Positions 49,259 through 62,013 of a stretch of 64,000 bases of DNA are shown here, one piece after another. The notes under the pieces were generated by a model. It worked only from the letters and a program-made list of their open reading frames with translations. It had not been told where the DNA came from and searched no databases. The first letter of the stretch is position 1; each line of letters starts with the position of its first letter. The position numbers and the translations under genes are program-made. Source of the stretch: Cryptomeria japonica (lineage: Eukaryota > Streptophyta > Pinopsida > Cupressales > Cupressaceae); the NCBI RefSeq assembly GCF_030272615.1, contig NC_081409.1, forward strand, positions 874,872,594 to 874,936,593, read 5' to 3'.

Positions 49259-50437
49259 ATGGATTCTCATTTGTAGAGATAGCTTTGTGTGGCACTTGAG
49301 GATCTTGATGCAGCAAGAAATGAGATAAGTTCCTTAAAGAGAAATATGAATGCAGCTGAAGACTTCATTAATGATTTGAAAGCTCAAGAAAACACTTCAA
49401 GAGATAAGAGGAAAGAGCTGATGGATAAGTTGAAGGAGAAAGAAGAACAAACCATGGAAAATTAGGACAAAGATGATGAATGTGATAAACTTGCTAGAGA
49501 GAATATTGTATTGAAGAATGAGATGCAATCCATTGTGATGAAGCTAACTAAGGAAATTGAATACCAGAAGAAGAATGAAGAAATTTTGAGTCAATCATTG
49601 AAAGATAGATCAGATGAATGCTTCAGGCTTACCTATGAGAATGATTAGTTGAAGCTTGAGTTGACACAATCAAGGAATAATAGTCAAGATCTTGAAAGAC
49701 AGATTCTTGCCCTAAGAGATGAACTTGCTACTGCAAAAGAATACAAAGAAAAATTCAATGCTAGCTTGGAAAGGCTTGACGAGATGCTGGAAAGACATAG
49801 ACATGGGAAAGACATGATAGGACTTGGATTTGAGAAAGGAGAATCCTTTGGATCTAGACAAGGCAATGAAAAACCTAATCATAGAAAAAGAAAGAATCCT
49901 CTGGTAAGACAACCTAATGCCTATAAATTCAATGGTAGGTGTTGTACTTGCAATAAATTTGGTCATATGGAAAATCAATGAAAAAGTAGGACAAATAATA
50001 GAATGAATAACATGAGCAATGGTCCTACCTTTACTGGTCAGTGTTTCATATGCAATAATTTTGGTCACAAGTCAAATATGTGCATAGCAGTAATGAACAA
50101 TTTTTAGAACAAGAGATGTTATGCTTGTGGGATGTTTGGACATATCTCTAATAAATGCAAGATGAGACCAAATCAAATGAATGTAAGACATATGTAGAGA
50201 AATTTTGTTTGTCATGCATGCAATAAAACCAGTCACATTGCAAAATTATGTAGAAGCAAGAATAATAATCTAGTAAACAAAGGGAAATCATATGAGAAAG
50301 GCAAAGCTAAGGTAGAAGAGATCAAGAACAAGCATGAGATGATGTGGGTAAGAAAAGATGAATCAAAGATAGGAAGTGGATATGCACCCGAATCCAACAT
50401 AAGATCTTCATTTGATAACTATGGCTTTTGGCCTTAG
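49259..50437 (+). pseudogene. Element C ORF1: coiled-coil, four-zinc-knuckle Gag-like protein (broken)
   Basis: The frame from ATG 49259 to TAG 50435 is broken by stops near 49271, 49463, 49646, 49979, 50105 and 50195. A Glu/Lys-rich coiled coil is followed by 'VRQPNAYKFNG', almost the same phrase as in A and B. Four knuckle positions follow: CCTCNKFGHMENQ (last Cys lost to a stop), CFICNNFGHKSNMC, CYACGMFGHISNKC and CHACNKTSHIAKLC. Order and spacing match A and B although most other residues differ, which points to selection on this architecture in the ancestors. Confidence 0.78.
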
Positions 50438-50821
50438 GGGGTGGCATTTTCATGCACAATCTTGCAGAACCCCCTTGAAGAGATATGTGATTGATCAAGG
50501 TTTATTGCAGCTGCTTGGAGATGATTATCTGAAATTCTTCATGCCGATCTTGGAATCTTGTTGAATGGATTATGTTGAACAGGTCATCCGGTTGAACTTT
50601 ACAATTGCATTTATTTCAACTTAAAGTTAGGGTTTGCGAAGTTAAAATGGGAAAAATTTGAATCATTTCTCACATTGTGAACAAAGAGTTGAGACTACAG
50701 AGCGAGGCAAACTAGATTTCAAGGTGATCAGAAAGCTTGAGGTAATCCGGTAAGGAATTCTTGTGCATCTATAAGAAGAAAAAAGTATTTATCAAAGCAT
50801 TTGAACCCTAAATTTCTTGAA

Positions 50822-53350
50822 ATGGCATCTTCTTCTATTGATACACCTTTGGTAGTAGAAGTTTCTAAGAGAGAAAGGCCGCAATTCAAAAAACATCCTT
50901 TTAAGTCTATTGAAGATGGCCCCAATGGTTCTTTTTTGTTTGTTCCCTATGGAGTTTTGCATGTTGATGATGTGAGAGCATATATTCACTGTTCAATTGA
51001 GGAAACCAGAAACAAGGATATCTTAACCCTATATGTTGAGCGCGTAATGGATGAAGTTGGGAATCCCAAGCCAGAATATACACAGTTGCAAAGGAAGTGT
51101 TTTACATAGTTTGTTCTTTTTCTGACATTCGATGAGGATGAATGGGTAAGATACATTTTGAGTCTTGTCCACAATGAATTTATATGGCTGAACAAACCTT
51201 ACAAAATAACCAAGCAGGAAATCCATGCAGTCACATGCCTGAATCAAACCAGTGGAAAACCTAATTTGAGAAAGGTAACAAACCCTACCATCACAAACCT
51301 AATTAGTGCTCAATTTGATAGCAGGTCAATGAAAATTGATGGTATCCTGGAGCATGGTGTTAGATTTACATTGATGATTATTGCATACAAAGTTAATCAC
51401 TCTAGCAGATTGAATTCATTCTCTTGTACTACGATATACACAACCTATTAGATGGAAAAAGAGGATATGTAGTATGATTTGTGCACAGTACTTCTTGAAG
51501 AGCTCTTGAGCAGTTTCGAGAAGATCAAAACTGACAAGAAGAATATTTTTAAATTTGGTTCACTGATTGTTTGTCTTGCACTATACTTCATGAATAAGAT
51601 CGCCAAGATAGGTAGAGTCCAATGGGCTTATGACTTATCGGTAGCAACTTAGATCAAACAAGATTTGAAGAGACTAGGAAATAGAGAAAATCATACAGCT
51701 ACCTTGTGGGGCTTCTTTAAAACATTCGAAGGCACAATGAAAAATAGAGTAAGAATTCCTACGAAAGTGGTATAAAAATATGCTGACACTATCTATTTCA
51801 TGGTGGATAAAGACCAGTGCCATATAGAGGTTGTAGAACCTAGGATAGTGTGGATAATGTTGATGGGATATGAGGTAGATGCTCAAACTCTTGAAGGATA
51901 TGCACAACATCTTTTGAGAAAACCGGTTTACCCTTCTAAAGAAAAATTTAACAAGTTTTCAAGGAGAAAGACATGGAACTGCACAAGAAATTCACTCAGC
52001 TGGAAAGGAAGAGAAAAGTAACAAAGATGGAAGAGGCAGTGGTGGAGAAAATAGGTTTCACAAAAGAAGCAATTAAGAAGGCTAAGGAGAAAGCAGAGAT
52101 TGAATCTAAGAAGCCTAAGGCCAAACTGGTTATGTCCCAAGCAAAGCCTAAGGAGACTAAATCTTCTCCCACCATGGTGAAGTCATCTACAACACAAAGC
52201 TCATCTGGAAAAAGGAGTATTGAAGCAGAAGAAAAAGCCAAAGAGAACTTACGTAGTTGTATCCCCTGTTGCTTCTAAGACTATCAGATGAGGAAACAGA
52301 GAAAGCAAAGAAGAAAGGTGAATTTGTCAGGGTAATCAAGAAACCTCATTCTGGTGGTGAGAAAAGCAAGAAGACAAAATCAAAACCCTCTCTATCTAGC
52401 AGGCCAAAAAGGGAAAGAATGATAAGAACGGAATTTGATGAGGACCTTGAATCCAATAAGGTAGAAGGTAAATATACCTTTATTCCTCCATTATCTACAA
52501 AAGAACTAACTGATGAAATTGTTAAGGATGGTAATATTAAGAACATCAGTGTATACTGTGATGATTTTAATGAAATTGAGCAAAGAGAAGTCGAGGAAGC
52601 TATTGTGTTGCATTTTCATAACTTCAACAAGTCATTAATTGAACTAGAATGTAGCATTCTAAAAGATTTGTATAATATTCTTGATGCTAGAAGACTAAAT
52701 ACAAGCATACTAGATAAGGAAATGAAAGAGTGTGAATTGATAAACATCAATGCTTGCATATCTCAAGAAGAGGTTGATAGACTTATGAAGCTAGCCAATT
52801 GAAAGGAATTCATAAGCAAAAATAGAGTAAATAGGCATGGTTGGGAGAGTTGAAGAAGTGAGAAAAGAAACAAAAAGAGATATGGAAAAACTTTCTAAAG
52901 AACAATCGGATGCCAATTAACAATGATGAATCTCAAAAGGATGACACCTCTCATCCAATAGACCAGACCCATTCATCCCTTGATACAACAGACAGTCAAA
53001 ATCCTTCAGTTGATCATCTGGAGATAGTGGGGATGAAAGGTGAAGAGGCTCAAGAGACACCCCAAGATGTTACTGCACCAAGTGGCGACACAGGTGCACA
53101 GTTGAAGGATAAAGAAGGAAAGGTTGCAGAAAGAGAAGAGGCAGAGAAGGATAAAGCACAGGATAAGGTATAGGAGAAGGGAGAGTACAAAATTGATAAT
53201 ATCTTGGTAGTCATAGCAATTGACACTCCTAAGGACAAAGGGAAAAGAATTCTCCTGCAAATCTCTATAAATTTTGATAAACATCTTGATATCGGACAAA
53301 TGTTTGCAATAGAAAGGCTAATGGTAGTAGCAGTATTCCAGGCTCAATCT
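50822..53350 (+). pseudogene. Element C ORF2, 5' part: unknown protein (broken, split by LTR G)
   Basis: It starts at ATG 50822 ('MASSSIDTP'). Features shared with A and B ORF2 include 'AYIHCSIEE', 'LVHNEFIWLN', 'VRFTLMIIAYKVNHSSRLNS', 'FKFGSLIVCLALYF' and 'RIVWIMLMGYEVDAQTLEGYAQHLL'. A Lys/Glu-rich middle and an acidic Gln/Thr-rich stretch follow. Stops lie near 51107, 51449 and 51470, with frameshifts near 51950 and 52255. It is cut near 53350 and continues at 62894. Confidence 0.72.
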
Positions 53351-54183
53351 AGTTGGATATTGTCATACATTTTTGTTGCTAAGATATGTTGTTTTCATTT
53401 ATGTTAACATATTCTTGTGTATTGTTCCAGTGATTGTTGATTTGGAATATCTTGTGATCTGGTTTGTAGTGTTGGTTTGTTGATCATTGTTTTGATGAGT
53501 TCGATATATCCTCTATTATATGCTAGTGTGATTAGATCTGGTGCTGATCTTTTGGGATATTGCTTATGATGGTCTTGTGTATCTTCATTTCAGATGGATC
53601 ATGGTTTGGTACTTCACAAGTTATCTTTCTTCGTGACAGTTGTTGATTGGTTGTGTTCCTGAGCTTTCAGACGTTGACCGATGAAGATTTGATATGTGTT
53701 GTTGGTGCAATTGTTCTTGATGATTATAACATGCTTTTTGGTGATCCGTATTGATCATTGTGCCATTTTTTGGTGGTTTCTATCAATCGGTGATGATTTA
53801 CGTGTTATGCAGTATTTTTGGTGGTGTAGCGTGTTGCAATTTATCTTGGCATGATTTCTGGTGGAGTTGTGTGTCTAGGAATTTGGTTTAGGACCATGCT
53901 ATGCCATGTAAATCATTATATTGGTTTGGTGGTCGATCTTTGTATCATGTGATTTAATTTTGTAATTGAGGGTTGAGGGTTTAGCTGACCTTGTTATCAA
54001 GGTTGATAAATTGTATATATAGGTGATATAGTCATGTAGTTTGTGTGTCGTGGTTGTGATTTCATTATTAGAGAGAGTTTTTTGTGTGAACAAGTAATTT
54101 ATCCTTCGGTGTTGAGTTTGAGGTGAGATTGGTGTTGCAGGGTAGATATTTGTGCTTAACCAAAACTGTAATCAAGCATTTGG

Positions 54184-54186
54184 AGA
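54184..54186 (+). repeat. CACTA target-site duplication, left copy (AGA)
   Basis: AGA here and at 62513-62515 flank the CACTA ends. Three bases is the standard duplication size of the superfamily. Confidence 0.8.
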
Positions 54187-54210
54187 CACTAGTACATTTG
54201 GAGCTGATTT
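54187..54210 (+). repeat. CACTA left terminal inverted repeat
   Basis: It starts CACTAGTACATTTGGAGCTG and matches the reverse complement of 62489-62512 at about 19 of 24 positions by eye. Confidence 0.88.
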
Positions 54211-54449
54211 CTGATGGTCGTTTGTCAGATTTGCGATGAATTTTTATCGGAGTGCCGACAAAATCAACCGTCAAAAACTCGGTGTTGGATTGGTTGATGA
54301 TGCCATGCCCATCAGAAATACAACAATCCAATGGACTCTGCCGACGTTGTATGTCCACCAATTACATCGTCGGTCGAAAGCTTGGTAGTCATCGTAATTC
54401 CAAGGATGATAATTTTTATCAAAAAATAATTATTATTATCGATGTCAGT

Positions 54450-54577
54450 GTTTCCTTCCTTTGATGGCTCTTTTATATCAATGAGACATCGCTGGGTCTC
54501 ATCGATACCTTTTGAATTTGGATCAATGAGACCCAGTGATGTCTCATCGATATAAAAGAACCATCAAGGAAGGAAAC
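54450..54577 (+). repeat. Long hairpin in the CACTA left subterminal region
   Basis: The arm at 54450-54506 pairs with 54522-54577 at roughly 90 percent, with a loop of about 15 bases. Each arm holds a smaller inner palindrome around 'gagacatcgctgggtctc'. Dispersed 'tcgatga/tcatcga' motifs continue to about 55160 and may be subterminal transposase sites. Confidence 0.8.
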
Positions 54578-55195
54578 ACCGATGAATTCCAGAAAGGACT
54601 CACCAAAGATAATAAATTCATCGAAAAAAGATATCGAAGAAAGCAGAGAGGGTCTTCATTGACAGGAAAAGTTCTTGAGGAAATAATAATATCGGTGCAA
54701 GATAAAAAGGACCCACCGAAAGGAGCGTTTTCATCGAAAGAATAATATCAATCAGACAAAAGGAAGCTATATCGATAAAAGATATCGATGAGGATATAGG
54801 TTTTGAGGAGGTTAAAAGGCATGTTCTTGATATGCGTAGTTTTGCCGATGTAACTTTATTGGTGAGATAATAGACTCATTCATCGATGGGGCATAGTGAT
54901 ATCAATGAAAGAAGTATTTCGATGAAAAAATAAAGGAGCACACCAAAGCCCAAGGTTTCTTCGACATAAGACCCAATGGATATTAGATATGTTTCAATGA
55001 GGAGACAGCCATACTGACCGAATACAGTATTTCGATGAAGGGAAAAAATACTTGATCAAAGTAATATTCGAAACAAAAGTATTGTTGATAGAAACAAAGA
55101 GATCGATGGACTAAAGAAACAAATGATCGAAAGACATATCCTCATTGAAATGATTATTGATTGCCGCAAAAATCAGAAACAAATCCCACGAAAGG
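54578..55195. other. CACTA left subterminal DNA, no gene seen
   Basis: Rich in 'atcgatga', 'tcgaaag' and 'catcgatg' motifs. Short frames only. The 3' part of a complete CACTA transposase gene would be expected here and is absent. Confidence 0.5.
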
Positions 55196-57478
55196 TCACA
55201 TCGCCATTAAATTTGAACGTGTGCCTGAGTGACCATTATCCAAAATGGCCATTACTAACTGATTGGAATCCTGAATGTCACTACATATTTTGACAATTTT
55301 TTCTTTGTCACACCTTCCATCCAATATTTTCCATATTGTCTCTGTTATATTCTTTCCAATATGCATACTATCAAACAAATGAACAATTTGTAACTTCTCG
55401 TTGTAGGGAAACCTACTAAATTGTCGGGGATAACTTTTTATGCCCTTAGGAAAGTGGTCATTTATGCCTTCACAACCTTCATGATCATCAATCACATCAT
55501 CAGTAAACAAAACTAAATAGAAAAGATGTTTTATGACAAACCAATAGATGGAATGGCATTACCTTGATGATTAATTCTATTATATTCCAACTTCCACAGG
55601 TGAGGTGTCATTCTTCATGGCTTTCATGTATTATCTTCTTTCCCATTGAAAAGATGTTTTTCAATATTTTGATACTTATGATTTTTATGGAGAAAGTGCC
55701 TACACTCATCAAACACCTACTTTCCTAAACTTTTTGAATGACGAGATTTCATTTTTGGACCACAAACAGGACATGCAAATTTTCCCTTTGTTTGAAGACC
55801 TACAAGATAATGTATAATTGGATTAAATATGATAAATTTTTGAATTATAATGTTCATGCACAACTTAAACACTATAACATACCACAAAAATGTGTTAGCC
55901 CCGGGGCATCGTGTATTGTCCATAGAAGAATCGCATGGAATTGAAATTGTCTTTGTCCTATTGGTCTAGAGACGTCATACATAGTGACACCATTCCATAA
56001 CTCCAGCAACTCATCGATAAGAGGCTCAATATATACATTCATATCTTTAACTTGGTACTTACCTAATCGAATGAACAAAAACATTACATAATTATTATGA
56101 CCATTTTACTGCAATATTTATAATTAAATTTAGATGACTATATTTAAATGATAAAATACCTAGAACAATCATTGCCAACATTATGTGCTCCCTCTTTATT
56201 GACATCCATGGAGGAATGTTATTGTTGATAACAAAAACAGGCCACACTGAGTAAACAGATCTCTTCTCTCCAAATGGATTGACACCGTCCGCTGCCAATG
56301 AAAGCCTCAGATTATGAGGTTCTTCTTTAAAGTGTGGCCACTTTTCCTCTATGTCCATAAATGTTGAACCATCCACAAGCATTTGAATAATGTCATCTCG
56401 ACTTCTATTGCGTGCATGGTAATCCATCAATTGTGCCAAGCTAGTGCACTTGAATAATCATTGCATACGTGGAATAATGGGAATATAGCGAAGACCTTGC
56501 GAGGAACCATTTTTGTTATTTGATTTGTTCGATCTACTGATATGACATTCAGGGCATTCAGTTCAAAATTCATGTTGTTTGTGATATATAATATGATCAT
56601 TGGGATAAGCATCTATTGCTTGATACTCCATTCCAATATCTTTCATAATGGCAGATAATTCTCGGTATGAGCGAGGTAGAATATTTGATGGTGGTAACAA
56701 AAACTCACCTATCAATCTACAGCGAAAAAATATAATTTGTTATAATAAAGAATATTAATGGTACAACATGATTCATAGTTTATTATGACATATATGACAT
56801 ACCTTAACATACGTGACATTGTTATGTTGGATAAACCATTCATAACCTTCAAGTTCACCAACAACAATACAGCGGAGAGAAGAGTTGCCTGCGAGCCTTT
56901 GTAAAGGGCCTCATATGCCTTCTCAAGTAGAGGGACATCATGAACAACATCAAGGTCATCTTCATCATCATGATCAGCTGTGTGAGTACTAAATGAGTCA
57001 TGGATCAATGTATTTGTACCATCATCTTCAATTGTGTTTTCTAGCTCATGATTGTCATCTTCCATGGGATCATTATCTTCAGCTTCGATATTCACACCTC
57101 CATATTCATCCACTTTGAAAACCATATTCTCAGGGTTGTGTTGATCCATACCATGTGCTTTAGGGTGCTTGACCTATATAAAATTGATAAACATAAATAA
57201 ACCGTGATCGTGATCTCATCATCACGTGATTTATTATGTATATAAATTGTCGCCACGATATAATGAAAAATTACCAATGGATGATAATCATGTCCACCTT
57301 CAATGTGACCATGTATCCTACAATGTTTCTTCATTGTTTTGATTAGAAGTCTTCTATTCTTTAACCCCTTACAAATTTTGCATGGACAATAACATTTTCC
57401 ATCACCTTTTCTTTTAAAGTTAGACCACAATCTAGCAATTGTCTCCCTATTTTGTTGTTTGTTGATATTGTCTGACAT
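55196..57478 (-). pseudogene. TNP2-type CACTA transposase, intron-containing and C-terminally truncated
   Basis: The start at 57478 gives the transposase-associated zinc region ('CYCPCKICKGLKNRR', 'HCRIHGHIEGG'). GT...AG introns fit at 57174-57274 and 56717-56802. Two more are likely, about 56160 to 56070 and 55882 to 55803. Exons spell familiar TNP2 stretches: 'EKAYEALYKGS', 'LLNLKV-NG'-like 'LLVNLKVMNGLSN', 'CPECH', 'HNLRLSLAADGVNPFGEKRS', 'YIEPLIDELLELWNGV' and 'GLQTKGKFACPVCGPK'. The last exon has 'LFDSMHIGKNITETIW'. Two or more stops (TGA near 56570 and 56458) and loss of the C-terminal part make it non-functional. In the family this enzyme acts in the nucleus on the element ends. Confidence 0.85.
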
Positions 57479-57857
57479 GGTCTTTCTTCATAGGCAAGAA
57501 AATAGAAATTATCATCATTGAATAGAGCATCTTATTGAATTTAGATTTCTAGTTTGCTTATGGTACATCACACAACATGGAAAACAAGAAATACTCAATA
57601 AATAACAGGATTCATTGATCTAGTATTATCACAATCTGCACTTGGCCTTCAATATTTTCTCCTCCTAACACCGTTTATCCATTACCTGTCAAGTACAAAA
57701 ATCTAAAACCCGTGGCTATTAAAATACATGAGACAACATTGTAGTATCTTATAATCATCTGTTATAAAACCAAAGAACTTGGGAGTGATTCTTTTGTTTG
57801 TCATAGTCCAGGAAAAGGGTGTCTACTGGAGCCTTGAATAATTGACTAGAAACATTT
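57479..57857. other. CACTA interior between transposase and CWC22 pseudogene, no gene seen
   Basis: A+T-rich sequence, upstream of the transposase start on the minus strand, so it may hold that gene's promoter. No clear TATA box was selected. Confidence 0.4.
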
Positions 57858-59812
57858 TTAATTCCTTTTCTTTTTCCTTATGATTTTTTCATTGTCACTT
57901 CCGTCCTTCGAGTCAGATGCACTCGACCTTTTATTTCTTCTTGTTTTTTCATACTCATAGTCATGCTTTGAATTATTTTTCTTTCTTGGTGACTCCTTAC
58001 TACTCTCACTATCAGTTTCACTCTCAAAATCTGAGTCTGATGTATCAGAATCTGACGAACCTGATGAACTAGAAGAATCATCATTAGAGGTAGATTCATC
58101 TGACACAGGAATAGACTTTTGTTGTTGCATTACAAGCCTTGGCATATTCTTCAAATACTCACGTAAACTCTCAGTGATACCACCAAGACCAATAGAAATA
58201 AAGAAATTGATAGCAAACCATGAATTTTTGGGATTGTCCTTTGGAGAAATTGAATCAAAAGACTCCTACATTGTTGGATCGTTCAACCTTTCATTACGCA
58301 ACAATATACCAAGCTACTCTGCCAGCTCCTGCAAGAGAAGCTTGGTATAAAAATAGGAGAAGAGGAAGTAGTATCTTCCTCTGTCAGACGTATATAAGCA
58401 AGACAATGCCATGGAAGAGCATGTGTGCAAAGTAAGTGGGCCAAAAACTTTGCAACATTACGCAGTTTATTCATTTCCAGTCTGTGTATCATAGAATAAT
58501 GTTGTACAAAACACTTATCAAAAAATTCCTCATAAATTTTATTGATCATACAGAATCTTTGCCCAAGAAGACCATAATAACGAAGGTATGTTCTCTCTTG
58601 ACCAGGTTCAAGCTTGATCTTTAGTAGCTTATGACCAGCTTCCTCAAAATCAACACTTGACATGATTGTCAAATAAATTAAACGTCTTAAATTGACCAAG
58701 TTTGTCTCTGTCTCATCTTGTATTCTCAGTGCTTCCTCACCTTCCACTTCAACATCATCATCATCATCACCTGAATCATTCTCCCCTTCTGCTTCATCTG
58801 AAGAAGCATCTCCAAGGATATATTTCTTCAGTTTTTCATAGGTTGCCTCATGCTCTAAGAAATCAGGATCTGGCTTGAAAACATCCAAACTAGCTTCTTG
58901 ATCAAGTTCATCTTCTAGGAAAACTTCATGTGTTAACTAATCTAGACGCACAACTGGATGACCCTCGAACTTAGCTTTGCAAATTGCAAAAAGGCCTTCA
59001 ATTAAAAACTATAGTCGTTTGTCAATTTCCCCCTCATGGAGAATACCTCTAAATCTTTCAAAAATCCCATAGAGACCTTTGGGTGAAAGGTCTTGCAACA
59101 AAGAGCCACATTCTTTCACGAACCCAACAGCAACCTCTACACTGTCATTTGTAGGGTTCTCTAGTAAAAGGGTGAGAAGTTCCAAGTCAATGATCTCATG
59201 TGAAACTTGTTGATTCACTAAATGAGCTATGAATTTGGTTGTTGCTATCAACATGTGCTTGTCATTGCATTTGTATGCCCTCTTAAGCTGCAAAATAATT
59301 CTTCGCAAAAGCAGATTGCCAACTTTAGGAAATTTTGTATTTACCACAACAACCAACGCAACAAAAACATCTGTAAATCCAGGGGATGCCATTTGGGATT
59401 TCATACAAGACCTACAAAATAGACCCCTCCCACAGATGAGATTCTCTACAAACAACTCTGGAATGATGTTCTTGATGTTAGATGAATTTACCTTGTTTAC
59501 TAACCCATTGATACTCTTCCAAAGGGCATCCCATGTCATGCGCTGGTATTCCACACTTCTCTTGTCTTCCACATCTTTCATCATTTGAGCCAGCTTAAAT
59601 GGGGGAATGTAAACACCCCCACTTCTTCCAACACCCTTCTCAGCTCCTCTTACAACACCTTCACCATTCCCATTCTGAGATGGAGCAAACACAACACCAA
59701 AACTTTTCACTTCCACTGCCTCTCTGTCCCTCTTGTTTCTAGAAGCCCCTTTACCACTTAATTTGTGCTTATTTATGTACATAAACCCATCAGGAAGCAT
59801 GAGTTTTTGCAT
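57858..59812 (-). pseudogene. CWC22: CWC22 pre-mRNA-splicing factor pseudogene captured by the CACTA element
   Basis: It reads from ATG 59812 through 'GGVYIPPFKLAQMMKDVEDK' and a MIF4G domain ('SINGLVNKVNSSNIKNIIPE', 'GRGLFCRSCMKSQMASPGF'). 'DVFKPDPDFLE' and an acidic stretch follow, then the MA3 domain ('NLRRLIYLTIMSSVDFEEAG', 'GLLGQRFCMINKIYEEFF', 'IRLTEEDTTSS') and a Ser/Asp-rich tail. In eukaryotes CWC22 is a nuclear spliceosome component that loads eIF4A3 for the exon junction complex. Here the frame is broken by TAG near 59009 and 58938, a frameshift near 58340, and further stops near 58310 and 58266. About 14 residues usually found between 'KIKLEPGQ' and 'ERTYLRYY' are missing. Nearly 2 kb reads without an intron, suggesting capture through a cDNA. 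Confidence 0.88.
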
Positions 59813-59842
59813 ATAAGCTCACCCAAATATTTTACAGTTATT

Positions 59843-60090
59843 TTTCATCAAGATTCCCTCGGGAGCTGGCAGATCCTACTTCCATACTTTAATTCTCTTT
59901 TCTCAAAGGACAATCCTAAAAATCCATGCATTGCAAACAACTTTTTACACCTTTGTTGGTTGTGGTGGCGTCACAGAGAGTTTACATCAATAAATGAAGA
60001 ACATGCCAATGCTTTTAATGCAGCAGTAGAAGTCTATCTCTTATTCAATATCTCTAGTGAAACCCCCATGATCTTTTGTTGGATTAGAAT
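59843..60090 (+). pseudogene. CWC22: Second, inverted and more decayed piece of CWC22
   Basis: On the + strand, 'tttctcaaaggacaatccta' and 'ggtggcgtcacagagagttt' match the minus-strand text around 58145-58345 ('tctccaaaggacaatcccaa', 'ggtggtatcactgagagttt'). It corresponds to the end of the MA3 region and start of the tail ('SKDNPKN...', 'EEHANAFNAA' in other frames). It lies head-to-head with the longer copy and is more diverged, so it may be a separate capture or an older rearranged duplicate. Confidence 0.65.
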
Positions 60091-61321
60091 TTGTTATATT
60101 CTAGAAAGGGCATTGTCCTTTGTTGATGTGATATTCATCTACCTCAAGAAATAACTGTTCTTTTCTCCAACAAGAAGTGGAACTAAATGAAGATCTAGCA
60201 CCATGAAATGAATCCTTACAAGGATTACTATAGTTAGTTTTGGTAGATAATGATCTGGGTAAAATACTAATGTGGCCTTAGGAAACATTATGTACTAGCT
60301 TAGCATACTCTAACAAATTTGGTGTGATGTGCTACATCCAATTAAGTCTCCATCAGTATCTCTGTTGTGTTTATGGATTGGGATTCAATGTACTCTTTTT
60401 ATACACAAATTTTACTTTCAACTGAGGAAGTTTGTATGTACTTACTTGTCTTTCGATTGTATTCTTATTTCAAGAATTTCTTCTATCAGCAAATCATTTG
60501 TCATAAGTTGTACAAGTGGAAGCTTGAACATGCCTTCCATGCTAGCCTTGTTGATACGTTCAACACCATCTTGTGCAACAAATCTTTAGAACTCTACTAT
60601 TTCATTGAAGAGTGAGTAGTAGGGACAATCTAGGACACTTACAGAGGTTTTGAAAGAGAGATAAATAGACCTAAATATTATGGCTTAATAATGATCAATA
60701 GGTAAATAGATAAGAAACTCTCAATATCAAAATAACTTTCTCAATTGTCTTTACTAGAAATGGATAGATCTGCTAATAATGGCTTTATGACTGTATGTCA
60801 ACTTTAGACTCAATCCAAGAAGAGCTGGAACTAATATGCGATATCTAGATTTATGATCTCTATAATATAACAATCCCATAATTATGTTTCCACGCATCTA
60901 TACCACAACACAAACATCATGCTAGTGTTCAGCCATAGCAATTGATATCCTAATTATAGAATGTGAAATATGCACATAACTATGAATAAAGATTAAGAAA
61001 AACAAAGAAAGATGCTTATTGCAAACATAAATGACTAATGGACAAGAATTGAATTCATTGTAGATAGTTTTGAATATCAAATTCACTTATTTGTGTGCAT
61101 TTACTAACTCATGTACTTGTGGCCAACCATTTATCTCTTTCATAAATTAAACACTTATTAATAACATTAAATGGCTGAGTAATTATGTTTTAGTTGAAAT
61201 TGAAAATAAAATATTTTATTTCAGGACAGCTCACACTATTCCCTATCATATTTTAGACTCTTGGTTTTGCTAGTAGTGGTTTGATGTCTTTGGAGCTGAT
61301 CATTGCATTTCTTTAGTTACG
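60091..61321. other. CACTA interior without recognised gene
   Basis: A+T-rich. Frames of 80-130 codons around 59765-60615 show no family I recognise. A stretch at 60360-60615 has slightly protein-like text on the + strand but no supporting motif. Confidence 0.4.
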
Positions 61322-62013
61322 TTTGCCAGCGTACTCCCAGCCTGTGCCAAAATGGGATCTTTGGAACAAGGTATGGACATCCATCAAAGCATAAAAGATA
61401 GAGGAATTTTGTCAGATGTAGTTGCAACTGCACAAAATGGATTTGTTGAGAAGGCTTTAGAAACTTTCAAGCAAATGCAATTGGTAGGTGTAAAGCCAAA
61501 TTCTACGACCATTGCTACTATCCTCCCTGCCTGTGCCAAAATGGGAGATTTCGAACAAGGTATGGACATTCATTGAAGCATAAAGGATAGAGAAATTTTG
61601 TCAGATGTTGTAGTTGTAACTACCCTGGTAGACACGTATGCAAAATGTGGAAGCATAGAAAAGGCATGTGAATTGTTTGATAGAATACCTGAAAGAAATG
61701 TTGTCTCATGGACTGCAATGATTGCTGGATATGCACAAAATGGATTTGTCGAAAAGGCTTTAGACACTTTCAAGAAAATGAAATTGGAAGGCATAAAGCC
61801 AAATTCCATAACCTTTGCTAGCATCCTCCCTGCCTGTGCAAAAATCAGAGCTTTGGAAAAGGGTATGGACATCCATCAAAGCATAACGGATAGAGGAATT
61901 TTGTTAGGTGTTGTACTTGCAAATTCCCTACTTGACATGAATGCAAAATGTGGAAACATGGACAAGGCTCGTGAATTGTTTGATATGATGCCGCAAAGAG
62001 ATGTGATCTCATG
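61322..62013 (+). pseudogene. Pentatricopeptide-repeat (PLS-class) protein fragment captured by the CACTA element
   Basis: One frame shows repeated PPR signatures: 'VKPNSTTIATILPACAKMGD', 'DTYAKCGSIEKACELFDRIP', 'RNVVSWTAMIAGYAQNGFVE' and 'KPNSITFASILPACAKIRAL'. The alternation of these units fits the PLS class typical of plant organelle RNA-editing and processing factors. A TGA lies at 61574, and an internal deletion joins 'GILSDVV' to 'ATAQNGFVEKAL'. Start, N-terminal targeting peptide and C-terminal E/DYW domains are absent. Family members bind organellar RNA. This piece is too short and broken to do so. Confidence 0.88.

Noticed and set aside
57858-59812. A functional CWC22 gene
   Set aside because: Several in-frame stops, a frameshift in the MA3 region and position inside a CACTA transposon make it a pseudogene.
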